Positions 8,857 through 17,751 are shown, counted from the stretch's first letter. The stretch is 64,000 nucleotides of DNA from JABFSS01 sp964497975 (GCA_964497975.1 CAZCFO010000001.1:124001-188000), one strand, 5' to 3'. Program-made: numbers and translations. Notes: generated by a model from the sequence alone, not told the origin.

Positions 8857-9147
8857 TTACTCTTGTTCCTGGGCAGTGCGCTCGCCTTCATGACGGGCCT
8901 CCCTTTCCAGTTCATCGGCAAGAACCTGCTCGGGAATGGCATTCTCTATGGACGTTCGAATGTGTGCCCCTCCGCGAACGATAGTTCGCGCAACCCGGTT
9001 CACCACGACCCAGATGCCAATATCACTGATATCCTCCCGCATTCCCTTCGCCTTCTTGAATAACTCTTTGCGCACGCACTGGCGGGTGGGGCTTCCCGCC
9101 TCGGTGTGGAAAGCGACGATTTCATTCGACCGATTCAAAGAGGACAT
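8857..9147 (-). CDS. Small protein of unknown function
   Basis: A 96-aa hydrophilic protein: MSSLNRSNEIVAFHTEA start, a basic central part, a short hydrophobic strand (ISDIGIWVVVNRVA), and an acidic, Glu/Arg-rich C-terminal helix. No family recognised. A TAGAAT -10 box lies on the minus strand about 22 nt upstream (9169-9174). It ends 10 nt before the pseudouridine synthase start and may be co-transcribed with it. Confidence 0.55.
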   Translation of the reverse strand: MSSLNRSNEIVAFHTEAGSPTRQCVRKELFKKAKGMREDISDIGIWVVVNRVARTIVRGGAHIRTSIENAIPEQVLADELEREARHEGERTAQEQE

Positions 9148-9245
9148 AGGAAGAAAGAAAAGACGCCGCATTCTAGGACGCCCCCGTCCATTGTCAATTG
9201 GTCCCGGAAGGCGATCTTCTTGCTTTGCGAAGCCACAAAGGCAGA

Positions 9246-9728
9246 ATGCGCGGCATGGGTCTGTCCGAAGCTTTTGCCCCCGGTCTTCCTGCGGTCCCCA
9301 GGCAGACATATCGAAGTGCCCCGGTGGAGAGAAGCACGCAGATCTGCACCCCCGAAACGGCCACGAAACTTCAGACAGACCGCGAAAAGGCCCTGCAGTC
9401 GCTCGATCACCTGTGCTCCACGACCTTGCAACTCTGCACGCGCGTGCTGCAGGCGGCCACTCACGTGCCGAATGCATGGGAAAAAATACTGGGATCGGGC
9501 GTGCTGTTGACGCCGTATGACCGCATGAACATACGATCCCAAATTTATGAGATCCGGAGCCATGTGGAAGAAATTTTTGAGGTTGCGGAGGGGCATATTG
9601 ATGCCGGCCATCATCCCTTCGTCGTGATTTTCGATGCATGGTGCGGAATCATCAAGATGCAGGAATGGATCGAAAGCATCGTCAGCGGAAACAGCCTTCC
9701 GGAATCGGTTCTGCAACACAGAGCCTGA
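9246..9728 (+). CDS. Hypothetical protein, helical
   Basis: A 160-aa protein of unknown function. The first 50 residues are Pro/Arg-rich and perhaps disordered; the rest reads as helices (DREKALQSLDHLCSTTLQLCTRVLQAA, IRSQIYEIRSHVEEIFEVAEGHID). No signal peptide or membrane segment. Starts at 9198, 9246 or 9255 are possible; 9246 was taken as the first ATG of the natural-looking region. It ends just before a hairpin and converges on the next gene. Confidence 0.55.
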   Translation: MRGMGLSEAFAPGLPAVPRQTYRSAPVERSTQICTPETATKLQTDREKALQSLDHLCSTTLQLCTRVLQAATHVPNAWEKILGSGVLLTPYDRMNIRSQIYEIRSHVEEIFEVAEGHIDAGHHPFVVIFDAWCGIIKMQEWIESIVSGNSLPESVLQHRA

Positions 9729-9734
9729 CAAGAA

Positions 9735-9760
9735 AATGACCCGTCTCGCGACGGGCCATT
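9735..9760. terminator. Bidirectional intrinsic terminator
   Basis: The stem GACCCGTC-TCGC-GACGGGCC sits between two convergent genes. The minus-strand side is followed by CATTTTCTT, the plus-strand side by CATTCTC, so it fits the minus-strand gene at 9795 best. Confidence 0.6.
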
Positions 9761-9794
9761 CTCTGACGGATTCCTATGGAAGGAGTGTTCTGAC

Positions 9795-10268
9795 CTATTG
9801 AACAGAGCTCGTGGCCGCAGCGGCGCTCATGGCGGCATCGGAACTCACGGTGCCGGCGGATGACGCCTCGTCGTATTCGGCTTCCATCATGCCCTCGTCC
9901 CATTCCAGATCGTCCCACCTCGGCATGGCCGGGTAATCCTCCTCCCATCTCTGCATCATCGGGCTGTGCCACTTCTTGACGGTCAATCCCTCGTGTTCCG
10001 CGAGCTCGTTCATCGCTACCAGCATCACCATGCCGACGAAACCGGCGGTGAAGAGCCACGTGGCCAGGTGCAGGAGCTTCTGCGCAGGCAGATGTTTTAC
10101 CGCCCAAATCACGAAGAGCAGTACTCCCAGTGCGACCAGCACGCAGAAGATGCTGTGCAGCAGCAGGAAGATCATAAAGTGCGACGGCATGCCTCCGTGC
10201 ATGACCATCATTGGTGGAGCCATCATATCCGGGATGGGGGAAGAAGCGGCGAGAATCGTAGCATACAT
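9795..10268 (-). CDS. Small membrane protein with acidic C-terminal domain
   Basis: A 157-aa protein with two predicted transmembrane helices (FMIFLLLHSIFCVLVALGVL and LLHLATWLFTAGFVGMVMLV) and a Trp/Asp/Glu/Met-rich tail (RWEEDYPAMPRWDDLEWDEG) ending in a Ser/Ala stretch. Several His/Met residues occur in the N-terminal 25 residues (MMAPPMMVMHGGMPSHFM), which could suggest metal contact but prove nothing. Function unknown. A TAGAAC box lies 9 nt before ATG 10268. Confidence 0.65.
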   Translation of the reverse strand: MYATILAASSPIPDMMAPPMMVMHGGMPSHFMIFLLLHSIFCVLVALGVLLFVIWAVKHLPAQKLLHLATWLFTAGFVGMVMLVAMNELAEHEGLTVKKWHSPMMQRWEEDYPAMPRWDDLEWDEGMMEAEYDEASSAGTVSSDAAMSAAAATSSVQ

Positions 10269-10364
10269 TTTTTGTTCTACCAGAGCGCACAGTGTTACTG
10301 CGCATCGAAAAAATTATTCCGGCAAGCCTTGTCATCACCTCCAGAGAGAAGAGCGTCTCGACCT

Positions 10365-10388
10365 GCGGCGGATGAATCGAACGCTCTC
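10365..10388 (-). pseudogene. tRNA-Val-like fragment (anticodon-arm region)
   Basis: On the minus strand this reads AGAGCGTTCGATTCATCCGC, nearly the same as the D-to-anticodon part of the pseudo-tRNA at 10487-10580, with no other recognisable tRNA parts. It is embedded in short hairpins (to 10480). Confidence 0.45.
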
Positions 10389-10486
10389 TTGGCCGCGCCA
10401 CCTGATTGCGCGCAGAGACGTAAAGCCGCTACGCGGCCACGTCTCACGTAAAATTTTCTGCTCGCTTCGCTGCGCGCAATTTTACA

Positions 10487-10580
10487 TGGTGGACGATCTC
10501 GGATTCGAACCGAGGACCTTTTCCGCCGGAGGCGGATGAATCGAATGCTCTAACCATCGGCCTGAGGCCGATAATCGTCT
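10487..10580 (-). pseudogene. Degenerate tRNA-Val copy carrying two inserted palindromes
   Basis: It shares the T-arm, 3' acceptor strand and encoded CCA exactly with tRNA-Val at 10598-10674. The 5' side of the D-stem is replaced by the palindrome TCGGCCTCAGGCCGA, and the anticodon loop plus 3' anticodon stem are replaced by TCCGCCTCCGGCGGA. The first base is A instead of G, breaking pair 1-72. Folding as a functional tRNA is not possible in the standard way. Confidence 0.6.
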
Positions 10581-10597
10581 GCGCGGGAATACATCTG

Positions 10598-10674
10598 TGG
10601 TGGACGATCTCGGATTCGAACCGAGGACCTTTCGAATGTGAATCGAACGCTCTAACCAGCTGAGCTAATCGTCC
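10598..10674 (-). tRNA. tRNA-Val (CAC)
   Basis: A 77-nt tRNA with CCA encoded. The acceptor stem GGACGAT/ATCGTCC, D-arm, anticodon stem TTCGA/TCGAA and T-stem all pair perfectly. Loop TTCACAT gives anticodon CAC, hence valine. Degenerate copies lie on both sides. Confidence 0.93.
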
Positions 10675-10694
10675 ATGTCCATGATGTGAAGTGA

Positions 10695-10727
10695 CTCTAA
10701 CCATCCGCCTGAGGCGGATAATCGTCC
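10695..10727 (-). pseudogene. 5' fragment of a tRNA-Val-like gene with inserted palindrome
   Basis: The minus strand reads the tRNA-Val acceptor GGACGATTA, then the palindrome TCCGCCTCAGGCGGA, then TGGTTAGAG of the D-arm, after which similarity stops. Confidence 0.5.
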
Positions 10728-10791
10728 AGAACGCGGGCGCACAGTATGACCGAAGCATTTGATCCTTTCCATCCTGAGTGAAAAGGATCTT

Positions 10792-10820
10792 TTGCAATTA
10801 TAGACAAATTATGATATTAT
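10792..10820 (+). promoter_or_regulatory. Consensus-like promoter (TTGCAA-N17-TATTAT)
   Basis: A -35 TTGCAA at 10792-10797 and a -10 TATTAT at 10815-10820 with 17-bp spacing, in an AT-rich patch. Start is expected near 10827, giving a leader of about 135 nt to the small gene at 10961. Confidence 0.6.
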
Positions 10821-10826
10821 GTTATA

Positions 10827-10960
10827 GTTTACTCTCACGAGTAAACATCGATCCTTCTCAGAAAACCATGCTCTCTCCGTAGTAGGCGCGGAAACTTCTC
10901 CTCGTCTATTGCGGTGGAGAGCATGCTCTCCACAACACCTACTTTCGAAGGAGTCCGTCC
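10827..10960 (+). ncRNA. Structured 5' leader with competing stems
   Basis: The leader opens with hairpin GTTTACTC-TCAC-GAGTAAAC (10827-10846). The segment CATGCTCTC near 10868 is complementary to GAGAGCATG near 10916, but that segment can instead pair with CATGCTCTCC directly after it (palindrome GTGGAGAGCATGCTCTCCAC, 10912-10931). Two mutually exclusive folds are therefore possible upstream of the AAGGAG site at 10948-10953, as expected for a cis-regulatory RNA. Ligand and family are unknown. Confidence 0.4.
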
Positions 10961-11122
10961 GTGAACTTCCAGATCCTGCCCGCCCCCAACGGTGGCCTGT
11001 TCCCGGCGTTTTGGGTCCTCGGTCCGGTCAACCCGGTCGAGTTGCACACCGCGCTAATCGCGGCGTGGCCGAGCGGCTATACGCCGCCAAGCCTGCAAAG
11101 CGTGCTGGCGATGTGCAAGTAG
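10961..11122 (+). CDS. 53-aa small protein of unknown function
   Basis: It starts at GTG 10961 with a good Shine-Dalgarno AAGGAG 7 nt upstream, unusual in this window, where most starts lack one. The product begins MNFQILPAPNGGLFPAFWVL, continues with Pro/Leu/Ala-rich sequence (VNPVELHTALIAAWPSGY) and ends LQSVLAMCK. It is amphipathic to hydrophobic, without a typical signal peptide. A consensus promoter and structured leader precede it, and a GC-rich hairpin (11145-11167) follows. Protein-like composition and expression signals support it; function unknown. Confidence 0.55.
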   Translation: MNFQILPAPNGGLFPAFWVLGPVNPVELHTALIAAWPSGYTPPSLQSVLAMCK

Positions 11123-11144
11123 TGTTCGAGACTGAGAAGGCTCT

Positions 11145-11174
11145 GGCCGCGCACCCGTTGCGCGGCCATCCTTT
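11145..11174 (+). terminator. Possible terminator hairpin after the 53-aa gene
   Basis: GGCCGCGC-acccgtt-GCGCGGCC is a perfect 8-bp stem followed by ATCCTTTAAT. The T-tract is weak. Confidence 0.4.
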
Positions 11175-11184
11175 AATGTGCGGC

Positions 11185-11190
11185 TATACT
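11185..11190 (+). promoter_or_regulatory. -10 box (TATACT), leaderless start at 11197
   Basis: TATACT is followed by only 6 nt before ATG 11197, which places the expected transcription start at the initiation codon. Confidence 0.6.
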
Positions 11191-11196
11191 CCATTC

Positions 11197-12033
11197 ATGC
11201 GCCGCCTCATCATCAACGCCGACGATCTGGGAGTGAACTCCGCACGCACGCACGGGATTTTCCAGTGCTTCGAGTTCGGCATCGTCACGAGTGCGACCGT
11301 GCTCTGCAACGGCAGCGGCGCGGCGCAGGCGGCCAAGCACGCGCGCGAAAAAGATCTGCCCACGGGACTGCACCTCAACCTCACGGACGGCCAGCCCGTG
11401 AGCGACCCCGACCACGTCCCTTCCCTGCTCCAGTCGACGGCCGGGGAATTCCGCTCGCGCGAACTGCAGCGGCGCGCGCTGGACGAGGGGCAGATCGAAC
11501 CCGTGCACGTAGAACGTGAGATCCGCGCGCAGATCGAATGGTTCCTGGACCATCACGGCGCGCCGACGCACGTCGACAGCCACCATGCCATACACACGCA
11601 TCCCTTCATCGTTCCCCTCCTCATCCCCATCCTGCACCGCTACGGCATCCGGTTCGTGCGGATCCATGAGGATCTGATTCCCCCGTTCGGCTTCCAGATT
11701 CCGGAGGAGCGCACGAAAGAATTACTGAAGATCGGGGCCGAAGCGGCGGCCGCGCGGACGTTCTTCGCCACGGAAGGAATCGGATCCACCGATCACTTCC
11801 GCGGACTGGCGCTGGCGGGCTGCGCGTCGGCAAAGAATCTGCGGCACATCCTCACGCGGCTGCCCGAAGGAACGACGGAACTGATGGTGCACCCCGGCAG
11901 CATGACGCCCATCGGCACGCCGTTCGACCTGGATCCCCAGCGCCAGACGGAGCTGCAGATGCTGACGAATCCCGACGTTCGCGTTCTGTTGAAGGAACGG
12001 AAAATTGAACTGATCTCGTACAGGGATTTGTAG
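11197..12033 (+). CDS. ChbG/YdjC-family carbohydrate deacetylase
   Basis: A 278-aa TIM-barrel-like deacetylase (YdjC/ChbG/HpnK superfamily) that removes acetyl groups from N-acetylated sugars or related substrates. Metal and catalytic motifs: IINADDLGVN at residues 4-13 (two Asp), LHLNLTDG, and HVDSHHAIHTHPF with clustered His. Length is normal. The start is fixed by the TATACT box 6 nt upstream; an upstream extension in the same frame is ignored. No other chitin or amino-sugar genes are nearby, so the substrate is open. Its stop lies just before a hairpin repeat and it converges on dcd. Confidence 0.88.
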   Translation: MRRLIINADDLGVNSARTHGIFQCFEFGIVTSATVLCNGSGAAQAAKHAREKDLPTGLHLNLTDGQPVSDPDHVPSLLQSTAGEFRSRELQRRALDEGQIEPVHVEREIRAQIEWFLDHHGAPTHVDSHHAIHTHPFIVPLLIPILHRYGIRFVRIHEDLIPPFGFQIPEERTKELLKIGAEAAAARTFFATEGIGSTDHFRGLALAGCASAKNLRHILTRLPEGTTELMVHPGSMTPIGTPFDLDPQRQTELQMLTNPDVRVLLKERKIELISYRDL

Positions 12034-12041
12034 ATGTACAT

Positions 12042-12107
12042 CGAATTACGAATTACGAAAAACGAACTTTGCTCGGATATATTCGTAATTCCTAATTCGT
12101 TATTCGC
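12042..12107. repeat. Word-iterated hairpin, AATTACGAA/TTCGTAATTC family
   Basis: cgaattacgaattacgaaaaacgaa pairs with attcgtaattcctaattcgttattcg. It sits between the convergent deacetylase and dcd genes and contains the dcd stop codon and last codons. Confidence 0.8.
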
Positions 12108-12709
12108 ATCCGTCCGACAAATTCCGGATCCGCATCGATCCTGCTCTCTTCCGGCAGGATCTGCCCCTGGTACTTGCTGAACGGCTTCGCGTGATACGGC
12201 GTGTCGGCGGGGCTGCTCATTTGTTCGAAGGCGATCTGGCAGATGCGCATGCCGGGGTAGAGCGCGATGGGCATGCGGTTGAGGTTGCTGATTTCCAGGG
12301 TGATCGTGCCCGAGAAGCCGGGATCGACGAAGCCAGCGGTGGAGTGGACGATGATGCCGAGTCTGCCCAGGCTCGAGCGGCCTTCGACGCGCGCGACGAG
12401 ATCGTCGGGGACGGTGAGGATCTCCTGCGTCACGCCCAGGACGAATTCGCCGGGCTGGACCATGTACGGATCGCCGTCATTGATCGTGATCATGCGCATG
12501 TTGCCCTGCAGCGTCTCCGGGCGGCGGGGATCGATGACCGCGAACTTGCTGTGCTCGTAGAGCTTGAACGAGTTGCCAAGGTGGAAATCCATGCTGCTGG
12601 CATGGATGTGCTCCGCGTATTTCGCGGCCTGCGCGGCCCCCTGCGGGAATTCGACTTTCACGCGTCCGGTCGCGATGGCCTTCTTGATGTCACGGTCAGA
12701 AAGAATCAT
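12092..12709 (-). CDS. dcd: dCTP deaminase
   Basis: A 205-aa dCTP deaminase or bifunctional dCTP deaminase/dUTPase of the trimeric dUTPase superfamily, supplying dUMP/dUTP for dTMP synthesis. Motifs: MILSDRDIKKAI start, QPGEFVLGVTQE, RVEGRSSLGRLGI and TAGFVDPGFSGTITLE. The start is set at ATG 12709 by a TATCCT -10 box 8 nt upstream (12718-12723); the longer open frame runs through a repeat. The last residues (RITN) and stop are encoded inside the hairpin at 12042-12107. Confidence 0.92.
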   Translation of the reverse strand: MILSDRDIKKAIATGRVKVEFPQGAAQAAKYAEHIHASSMDFHLGNSFKLYEHSKFAVIDPRRPETLQGNMRMITINDGDPYMVQPGEFVLGVTQEILTVPDDLVARVEGRSSLGRLGIIVHSTAGFVDPGFSGTITLEISNLNRMPIALYPGMRICQIAFEQMSSPADTPYHAKPFSKYQGQILPEESRIDADPEFVGRMRITN

Positions 12710-12730
12710 AAGATCATAGGATAGAAACAC

Positions 12731-12776
12731 TGTCATCCCGAGTAGCTCATGTTGGAAACGTGAGCGTATCGAGGGA
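12731..12776 (+). repeat. GAGTAGCTC palindromic repeat, copy 1
   Basis: TGTCATCCCGAGTAGCTCA, a short loop, then TGAGCGTATCGAGGGA. Same head, stem and tail as copies 2-7. It lies between dcd and the 594-aa gene. Confidence 0.75.
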
Positions 12777-12856
12777 AGCCTATCATCGACCGGGAATTTC
12801 AAGCAAAGAATTCTTGGCAGCACACGGAAGGTTCCATACAATTCCCGGCCCAGCCT

Positions 12857-14641
12857 ATGGCAACCGATCTCAAACTCTACGATCCGGACCTGGACGACGA
12901 ACGGGCCCACGAAGATGCCGTATTGGAGAAGGCCCGCGAGAAATGCCGGCAGAGCATCCGCAGCCAGATCGCCTCATCGCAGATCCTCGGCAGCGCCGAC
13001 TGCGACGTCTACGAGCAGGTGATGTCCGACAAAGGCCTCGCGCTCGTCAACAAGCACCGCCTGGAGGACAAACTGGCCTACATCCGCGAAGTGGAGCGCT
13101 CCATGGTGCCCAAGCTCCTCAGCGAGGCCAACGCGCTGGAGCGCGAATTCACCGTCGCCATCGAGCAGGCGGTTTCGGCGGGATGGATCAACGCGCAGAA
13201 GGGCCGGTGGTGGATGAACCAGCTCAAGGACAAGTCCGTGGCCTTCCATAAAAAGCATTTCTTCATCAAGACCGACGACGGCACGGGCATGAAGGATCCC
13301 AAGCTCTTCCGCGTCTGGATCAAGAAGTGGGGCGAGGTCGCGGAGTACGCCAAGCAGCTGCGCAAGCATCCGCGCGTCAAACAGCTGTCGACAAAGGACG
13401 TGCCGAATCTTTCAACATTCCTGGACGAGAAGCAGTTCTTGAACCTGTCCTACCAGAACCGCAGCGCGCTGGTGAAGACCGTCGATGCCGCCCTGACCGC
13501 GAAGGAGCGCCAGATGCCGCAGCTCTACACGAAGGCCAAGGCCATGCTCGACGCGGCGGCCCAGCGACAGGCCATCAGTTCCAGCAAGGTGGGGGCGTGG
13601 CTGCAGCGCATCTTCCACAGCGGTGCGAAGGGTGCTGAGATCGATGATTTCCTGAATAACCGCGGTTCCATGCCGCTGCAGAAAATGATCGAGAACTGGG
13701 CCGAAGCCAGCAAGCACTTCCATAAGATCGAGGCGAAGCGGAAGGCCCTCGGCTCGCCGCGGGGATTCACCTTCGTGAGCATGAACGTCTTCCTCAACTG
13801 GAAGTACGACAAGCGGACGGCGTACCTCCAGGAGGCGGAACACCGCTTCACGGATATCAACAAGGAGCCCGAGCTGTTCCTGCAGATCCGCCACGAGCTG
13901 GGCGCGAAGGACTGGGAAGCCGCGGATGATCTGCTGCAGAAGGCGAAAGGCCAGGAATGGGGAAAGGAAAACCAGCGGAAGCTGCGGACCATGGAGCAGT
14001 TTCTCAAGCATCACCGCACCGAGGAGGAACGGAAAATCCAGGAGCAGAACCCCTCCGCCTGGGAAATCGTCTCGGAAATGGAATCCCTGATCCAGCAGCT
14101 GCCCCATCAGCTCCGGCGCCTCTACACGAGCGCGCTCAATCGCGGCTATCAGGCGTTCTGGGTGCTCACGACCATCATGTACAACCGGGACTGGTGCTGG
14201 AAGCACAATTACCTCGACGCGGGAAAGGAGCGGGATTTCGAACAGCGCGCGAACCGGGAAACCGAAAAACACATCGAGCACGGGCACAAAAAATTCGGGT
14301 GGGAGACCAACACCCTGAAGGGCAAGTTCAACACCCGTCCCGCCGTCCGCGACCAGTCCGGCGTCCGGGGGGCGCAGACGCTCTTCACGGACGAGCAGAG
14401 CACCGAGACGCTGCTGACGGAAATCGACGAACAGAAGAACGACCGGAACTTCTGGTACTGGACGAGCATGATCCCCGAGGGCGTGCAGTACGCGGAACAC
14501 GTGCAGATCATCCAGACCCTCCATCCCCGGATGAAGAAGCTCGCACGCATGATGCAGGAACGCGGCATCCAGTACCGGTCGCCGATGTCCCAGGCGGGCG
14601 TCGAGAAACAACAGAGGGAAAAGATACGGAAAGCCGCCTGA
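12857..14641 (+). CDS. Large helical protein of unknown function (594 aa)
   Basis: A soluble, strongly helical, Lys/Glu/Ala-rich protein with many Trp residues and no signal peptide or transmembrane helix. Long amphipathic stretches (EKAREKCRQSIRSQIASSQ; TMEQFLKHHRTEEERKIQEQ) suggest coiled coils. No catalytic motif is recognised. The first residues MATDLKLYDPDLDDERAHED are acidic. TACAAT lies 14 nt upstream of ATG 12857. Probably lineage-specific; a structural or scaffolding role would be a guess. Confidence 0.75.
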   Translation: MATDLKLYDPDLDDERAHEDAVLEKAREKCRQSIRSQIASSQILGSADCDVYEQVMSDKGLALVNKHRLEDKLAYIREVERSMVPKLLSEANALEREFTVAIEQAVSAGWINAQKGRWWMNQLKDKSVAFHKKHFFIKTDDGTGMKDPKLFRVWIKKWGEVAEYAKQLRKHPRVKQLSTKDVPNLSTFLDEKQFLNLSYQNRSALVKTVDAALTAKERQMPQLYTKAKAMLDAAAQRQAISSSKVGAWLQRIFHSGAKGAEIDDFLNNRGSMPLQKMIENWAEASKHFHKIEAKRKALGSPRGFTFVSMNVFLNWKYDKRTAYLQEAEHRFTDINKEPELFLQIRHELGAKDWEAADDLLQKAKGQEWGKENQRKLRTMEQFLKHHRTEEERKIQEQNPSAWEIVSEMESLIQQLPHQLRRLYTSALNRGYQAFWVLTTIMYNRDWCWKHNYLDAGKERDFEQRANRETEKHIEHGHKKFGWETNTLKGKFNTRPAVRDQSGVRGAQTLFTDEQSTETLLTEIDEQKNDRNFWYWTSMIPEGVQYAEHVQIIQTLHPRMKKLARMMQERGIQYRSPMSQAGVEKQQREKIRKAA

Positions 14642-14710
14642 TCCCCTCCGTTCCGGGATTGTCGGCTCAGCTTCTTGGCTCTATCCTGCCCTCCCGTTCC
14701 CCGCATCCGT

Positions 14711-15310
14711 ATGAAACCCGCCCTTCTCCGCGCGTCCGTCGCCATCGCCCTGCTGCTCGCAGGCTGCGCCACGCAGGCGGTGACGCCTCTCACCCTGCCT
14801 CTGCAGGAACGCCTCCGCAACCCGTGGGTCGCCGAGCGTTACTGGTCCGAGCTCACCGAGCACATGGCCGACGCCATCCGCCGCAAGGACCCGATGACGA
14901 AAGACCCGGTGAAGGCAGCCATTCTCGAAGGCGAGCGCGTCCGTGCGCTCGAGCGTCTCGCCCAGGCGCGCGCCATGCAGACCCGGGGGGTCTCGGGCCA
15001 GATGATCACTCCGGATTTCAATGAAGACGTGCACGGACACGCGCTCCTGGTGGACGGCGTGCTGTATTTCGATACGACATTCCTCACCTACCCCGGACCG
15101 TCGATCCACGTCTTCCTCACGACCATGGTGGATCCCCGTGACGGCAAATTTCCCGATGCGACCGCGGTGGACCTCGGCGAGCTGCAGACGGCGTATGGCG
15201 CGCAGCAATACACTGTCGCTCCCGGAAAAACGAACGACGCGTTCCGCACGGTCGTCCTCTACGACACGAGGCTTGAGAAGCTCATCGGGTTCGGGCAGCT
15301 CGCGAGATAA
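14711..15310 (+). CDS. DM13-domain lipoprotein
   Basis: A 199-aa lipoprotein: N-terminal signal with lipobox LLLAGC (Cys about residue 18). The C-terminal half fits the DM13 fold: HGHALLVDG, the strand PGPSIHVFLTT, VDLGELQTAYGAQQYTVAPG, and FRTVVLYDTR...IGFGQLA at the end, as in electron-transfer DM13 domains. Residues 25-105 form a helical linker that may position the domain at the surface. ATG 14711 is chosen because the signal peptide begins there. Redox function is inferred from family only. Confidence 0.75.
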   Translation: MKPALLRASVAIALLLAGCATQAVTPLTLPLQERLRNPWVAERYWSELTEHMADAIRRKDPMTKDPVKAAILEGERVRALERLAQARAMQTRGVSGQMITPDFNEDVHGHALLVDGVLYFDTTFLTYPGPSIHVFLTTMVDPRDGKFPDATAVDLGELQTAYGAQQYTVAPGKTNDAFRTVVLYDTRLEKLIGFGQLAR

Positions 15311-15347
15311 GGCAGCTGAACAGATAAATTTCCCAGATGAGAGAGGA

Positions 15348-15393
15348 GTTCCTCGTACGCTCAGCGCTCCGCCCTGAGCTACTCGGAATGACA
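15348..15393 (-). repeat. GAGTAGCTC palindromic repeat, copy 2
   Basis: Plus strand: TTCCTCGTACGCTCAGCG, loop, CCCTGAGCTACTCGGAATGACA. It is the reverse complement of the consensus. First of three copies in this gap. Confidence 0.75.
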
Positions 15394-15464
15394 AGCAACA
15401 TCTAAAACAAGGGCGTCTCGATACGATGGCCGCTCCGCGTCCATCCACTCGACGTTCGTGCCAC

Positions 15465-15502
15465 ACCGAGTAGCTCGCGTCGGAGACGCGAGCGTACCGA
15501 GG
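15465..15502 (+). repeat. GAGTAGCTC palindromic repeat, copy 3
   Basis: CCGAGTAGCTCGCGTC, loop GGA, GACGCGAGCGTACCGAGG. The head is degenerate (CACA instead of TGTCATT). A partial fragment (TCTCGATACG) lies 45 nt upstream. Confidence 0.7.
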
Positions 15503-15523
15503 TGTTTTCTTTCTCCACATTAT

Positions 15524-15571
15524 TGTCATTCCGAGTAGTTCGCTGCGGCGCAGCGAACGTACGAGGAACGA
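15524..15571 (+). repeat. GAGTAGCTC palindromic repeat, copy 4
   Basis: TGTCATTCCGAGTAGTTCGC, loop, GCGAACGTACGAGGAACGA. It abuts the stop codon of the DsbA-like gene. Confidence 0.75.
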
Positions 15572-16162
15572 TCACAGCCTCTGCTGAGCCCCCTTGAGCA
15601 GTTCATCGATGGCCGCGCCGATGGCCTCGGATGTCGCCGGCACCTGCTTTCCGCTCACGAAGAACGTCGGCGTGCCCTGGACCCCGATGGCCACGCCTTC
15701 GTCGTAGTCGGCGAGGATCGCATCCTTCTTGATGTGGGAACGGACGCAGCGCGAGAACAGATCGTCGTCATCGACGAGCGCCTCGCCCCACTCGGCCGCG
15801 GAGCCCGCTTTCAGTTCCGGCTGCTTGTCGAACGCGGTGTCCAGGTACTCCCAAAACTTTCCCTGATCTGCTGCGCACTCGGCGGCCTCGGATAACTCCA
15901 TGGTGTGGCGGTGCAGCGACCGGAGCGGGAAATGCTTGAACGTGTAGGCGATCTGGTTGCCGTACTTGGCGACCAAGGGCTTTACGATGGAATCGTTCGC
16001 GGCGCGGCATGCCGGACACTCGAGATCGGCATATTCCGTCACCAGGACGACCGAAAGCGGATTGCCCTTGGGCTGGCGCGAGGACGACGGCGAAATGCCC
16101 GTGGTGTCGACGCAGGCCGCAAGGAAAAGAGTTGCACTGAGGACGGAAAGAAGTTTTTTCAT
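15572..16162 (-). CDS. DsbA-family thiol-disulfide oxidoreductase lipoprotein
   Basis: A 196-aa exported thioredoxin-fold protein (DsbA/Thioredoxin_4 type). Lipobox LFLAAC at about residue 17; the redox motif CPAC in YADLECPACRAAN; the cis-Pro loop GVQGTPTFFVSGKQVP near the C-terminus. It should form or isomerise disulfides in exported proteins, consistent with the Cys-containing secreted proteins in this window. The start is confirmed by a TATGCT -10 box 8 nt upstream (16171-16176). It is divergent from dnaX across a hairpin repeat. Confidence 0.88.
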   Translation of the reverse strand: MKKLLSVLSATLFLAACVDTTGISPSSSRQPKGNPLSVVLVTEYADLECPACRAANDSIVKPLVAKYGNQIAYTFKHFPLRSLHRHTMELSEAAECAADQGKFWEYLDTAFDKQPELKAGSAAEWGEALVDDDDLFSRCVRSHIKKDAILADYDEGVAIGVQGTPTFFVSGKQVPATSEAIGAAIDELLKGAQQRL

Positions 16163-16186
16163 AGGCTTCCAGCATAAACTCGGGAA

Positions 16187-16253
16187 GAAAACGACGCAAA
16201 CGAAGTAAACGAGGAAAACGACGATCGTCGTTTACTTCGTTTCCCTCGTTTGC
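16187..16253. repeat. Word-iterated hairpin, AAACGA/TCGTTT family
   Basis: The left arm iterates aaacga-type words five times (acgacgcaaacgaagtaaac...); the right arm reads cgtcgtttacttcgtttccctcgtttgcc. It lies in the divergent dsbA-dnaX gap, so it is not 3' of either gene. Confidence 0.8.
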
Positions 16254-16264
16254 CTGTCAGGGCC

Positions 16265-16270
16265 TATACT
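16265..16270 (+). promoter_or_regulatory. -10 box (TATACT) of leaderless dnaX
   Basis: TATACT is separated from ATG 16279 by 8 nt. No Shine-Dalgarno sequence. Confidence 0.6.
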
Positions 16271-16278
16271 CATCTCCC

Positions 16279-17750
<1,472 letters not shown>

Positions 17751-17751
<1 letters not shown>

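Noticed and set aside
10441..10488. GTAAAATT...AATTTTAC inverted repeat as a terminator
   Set aside because: There is no T-tract in either direction and no gene ends there; it is probably part of the repeat-rich tRNA relic zone.
10444..10797. Protein-coding ORF on the minus strand with repeated peptide
   Set aside because: It is the translation of tRNA-Val and its relics.
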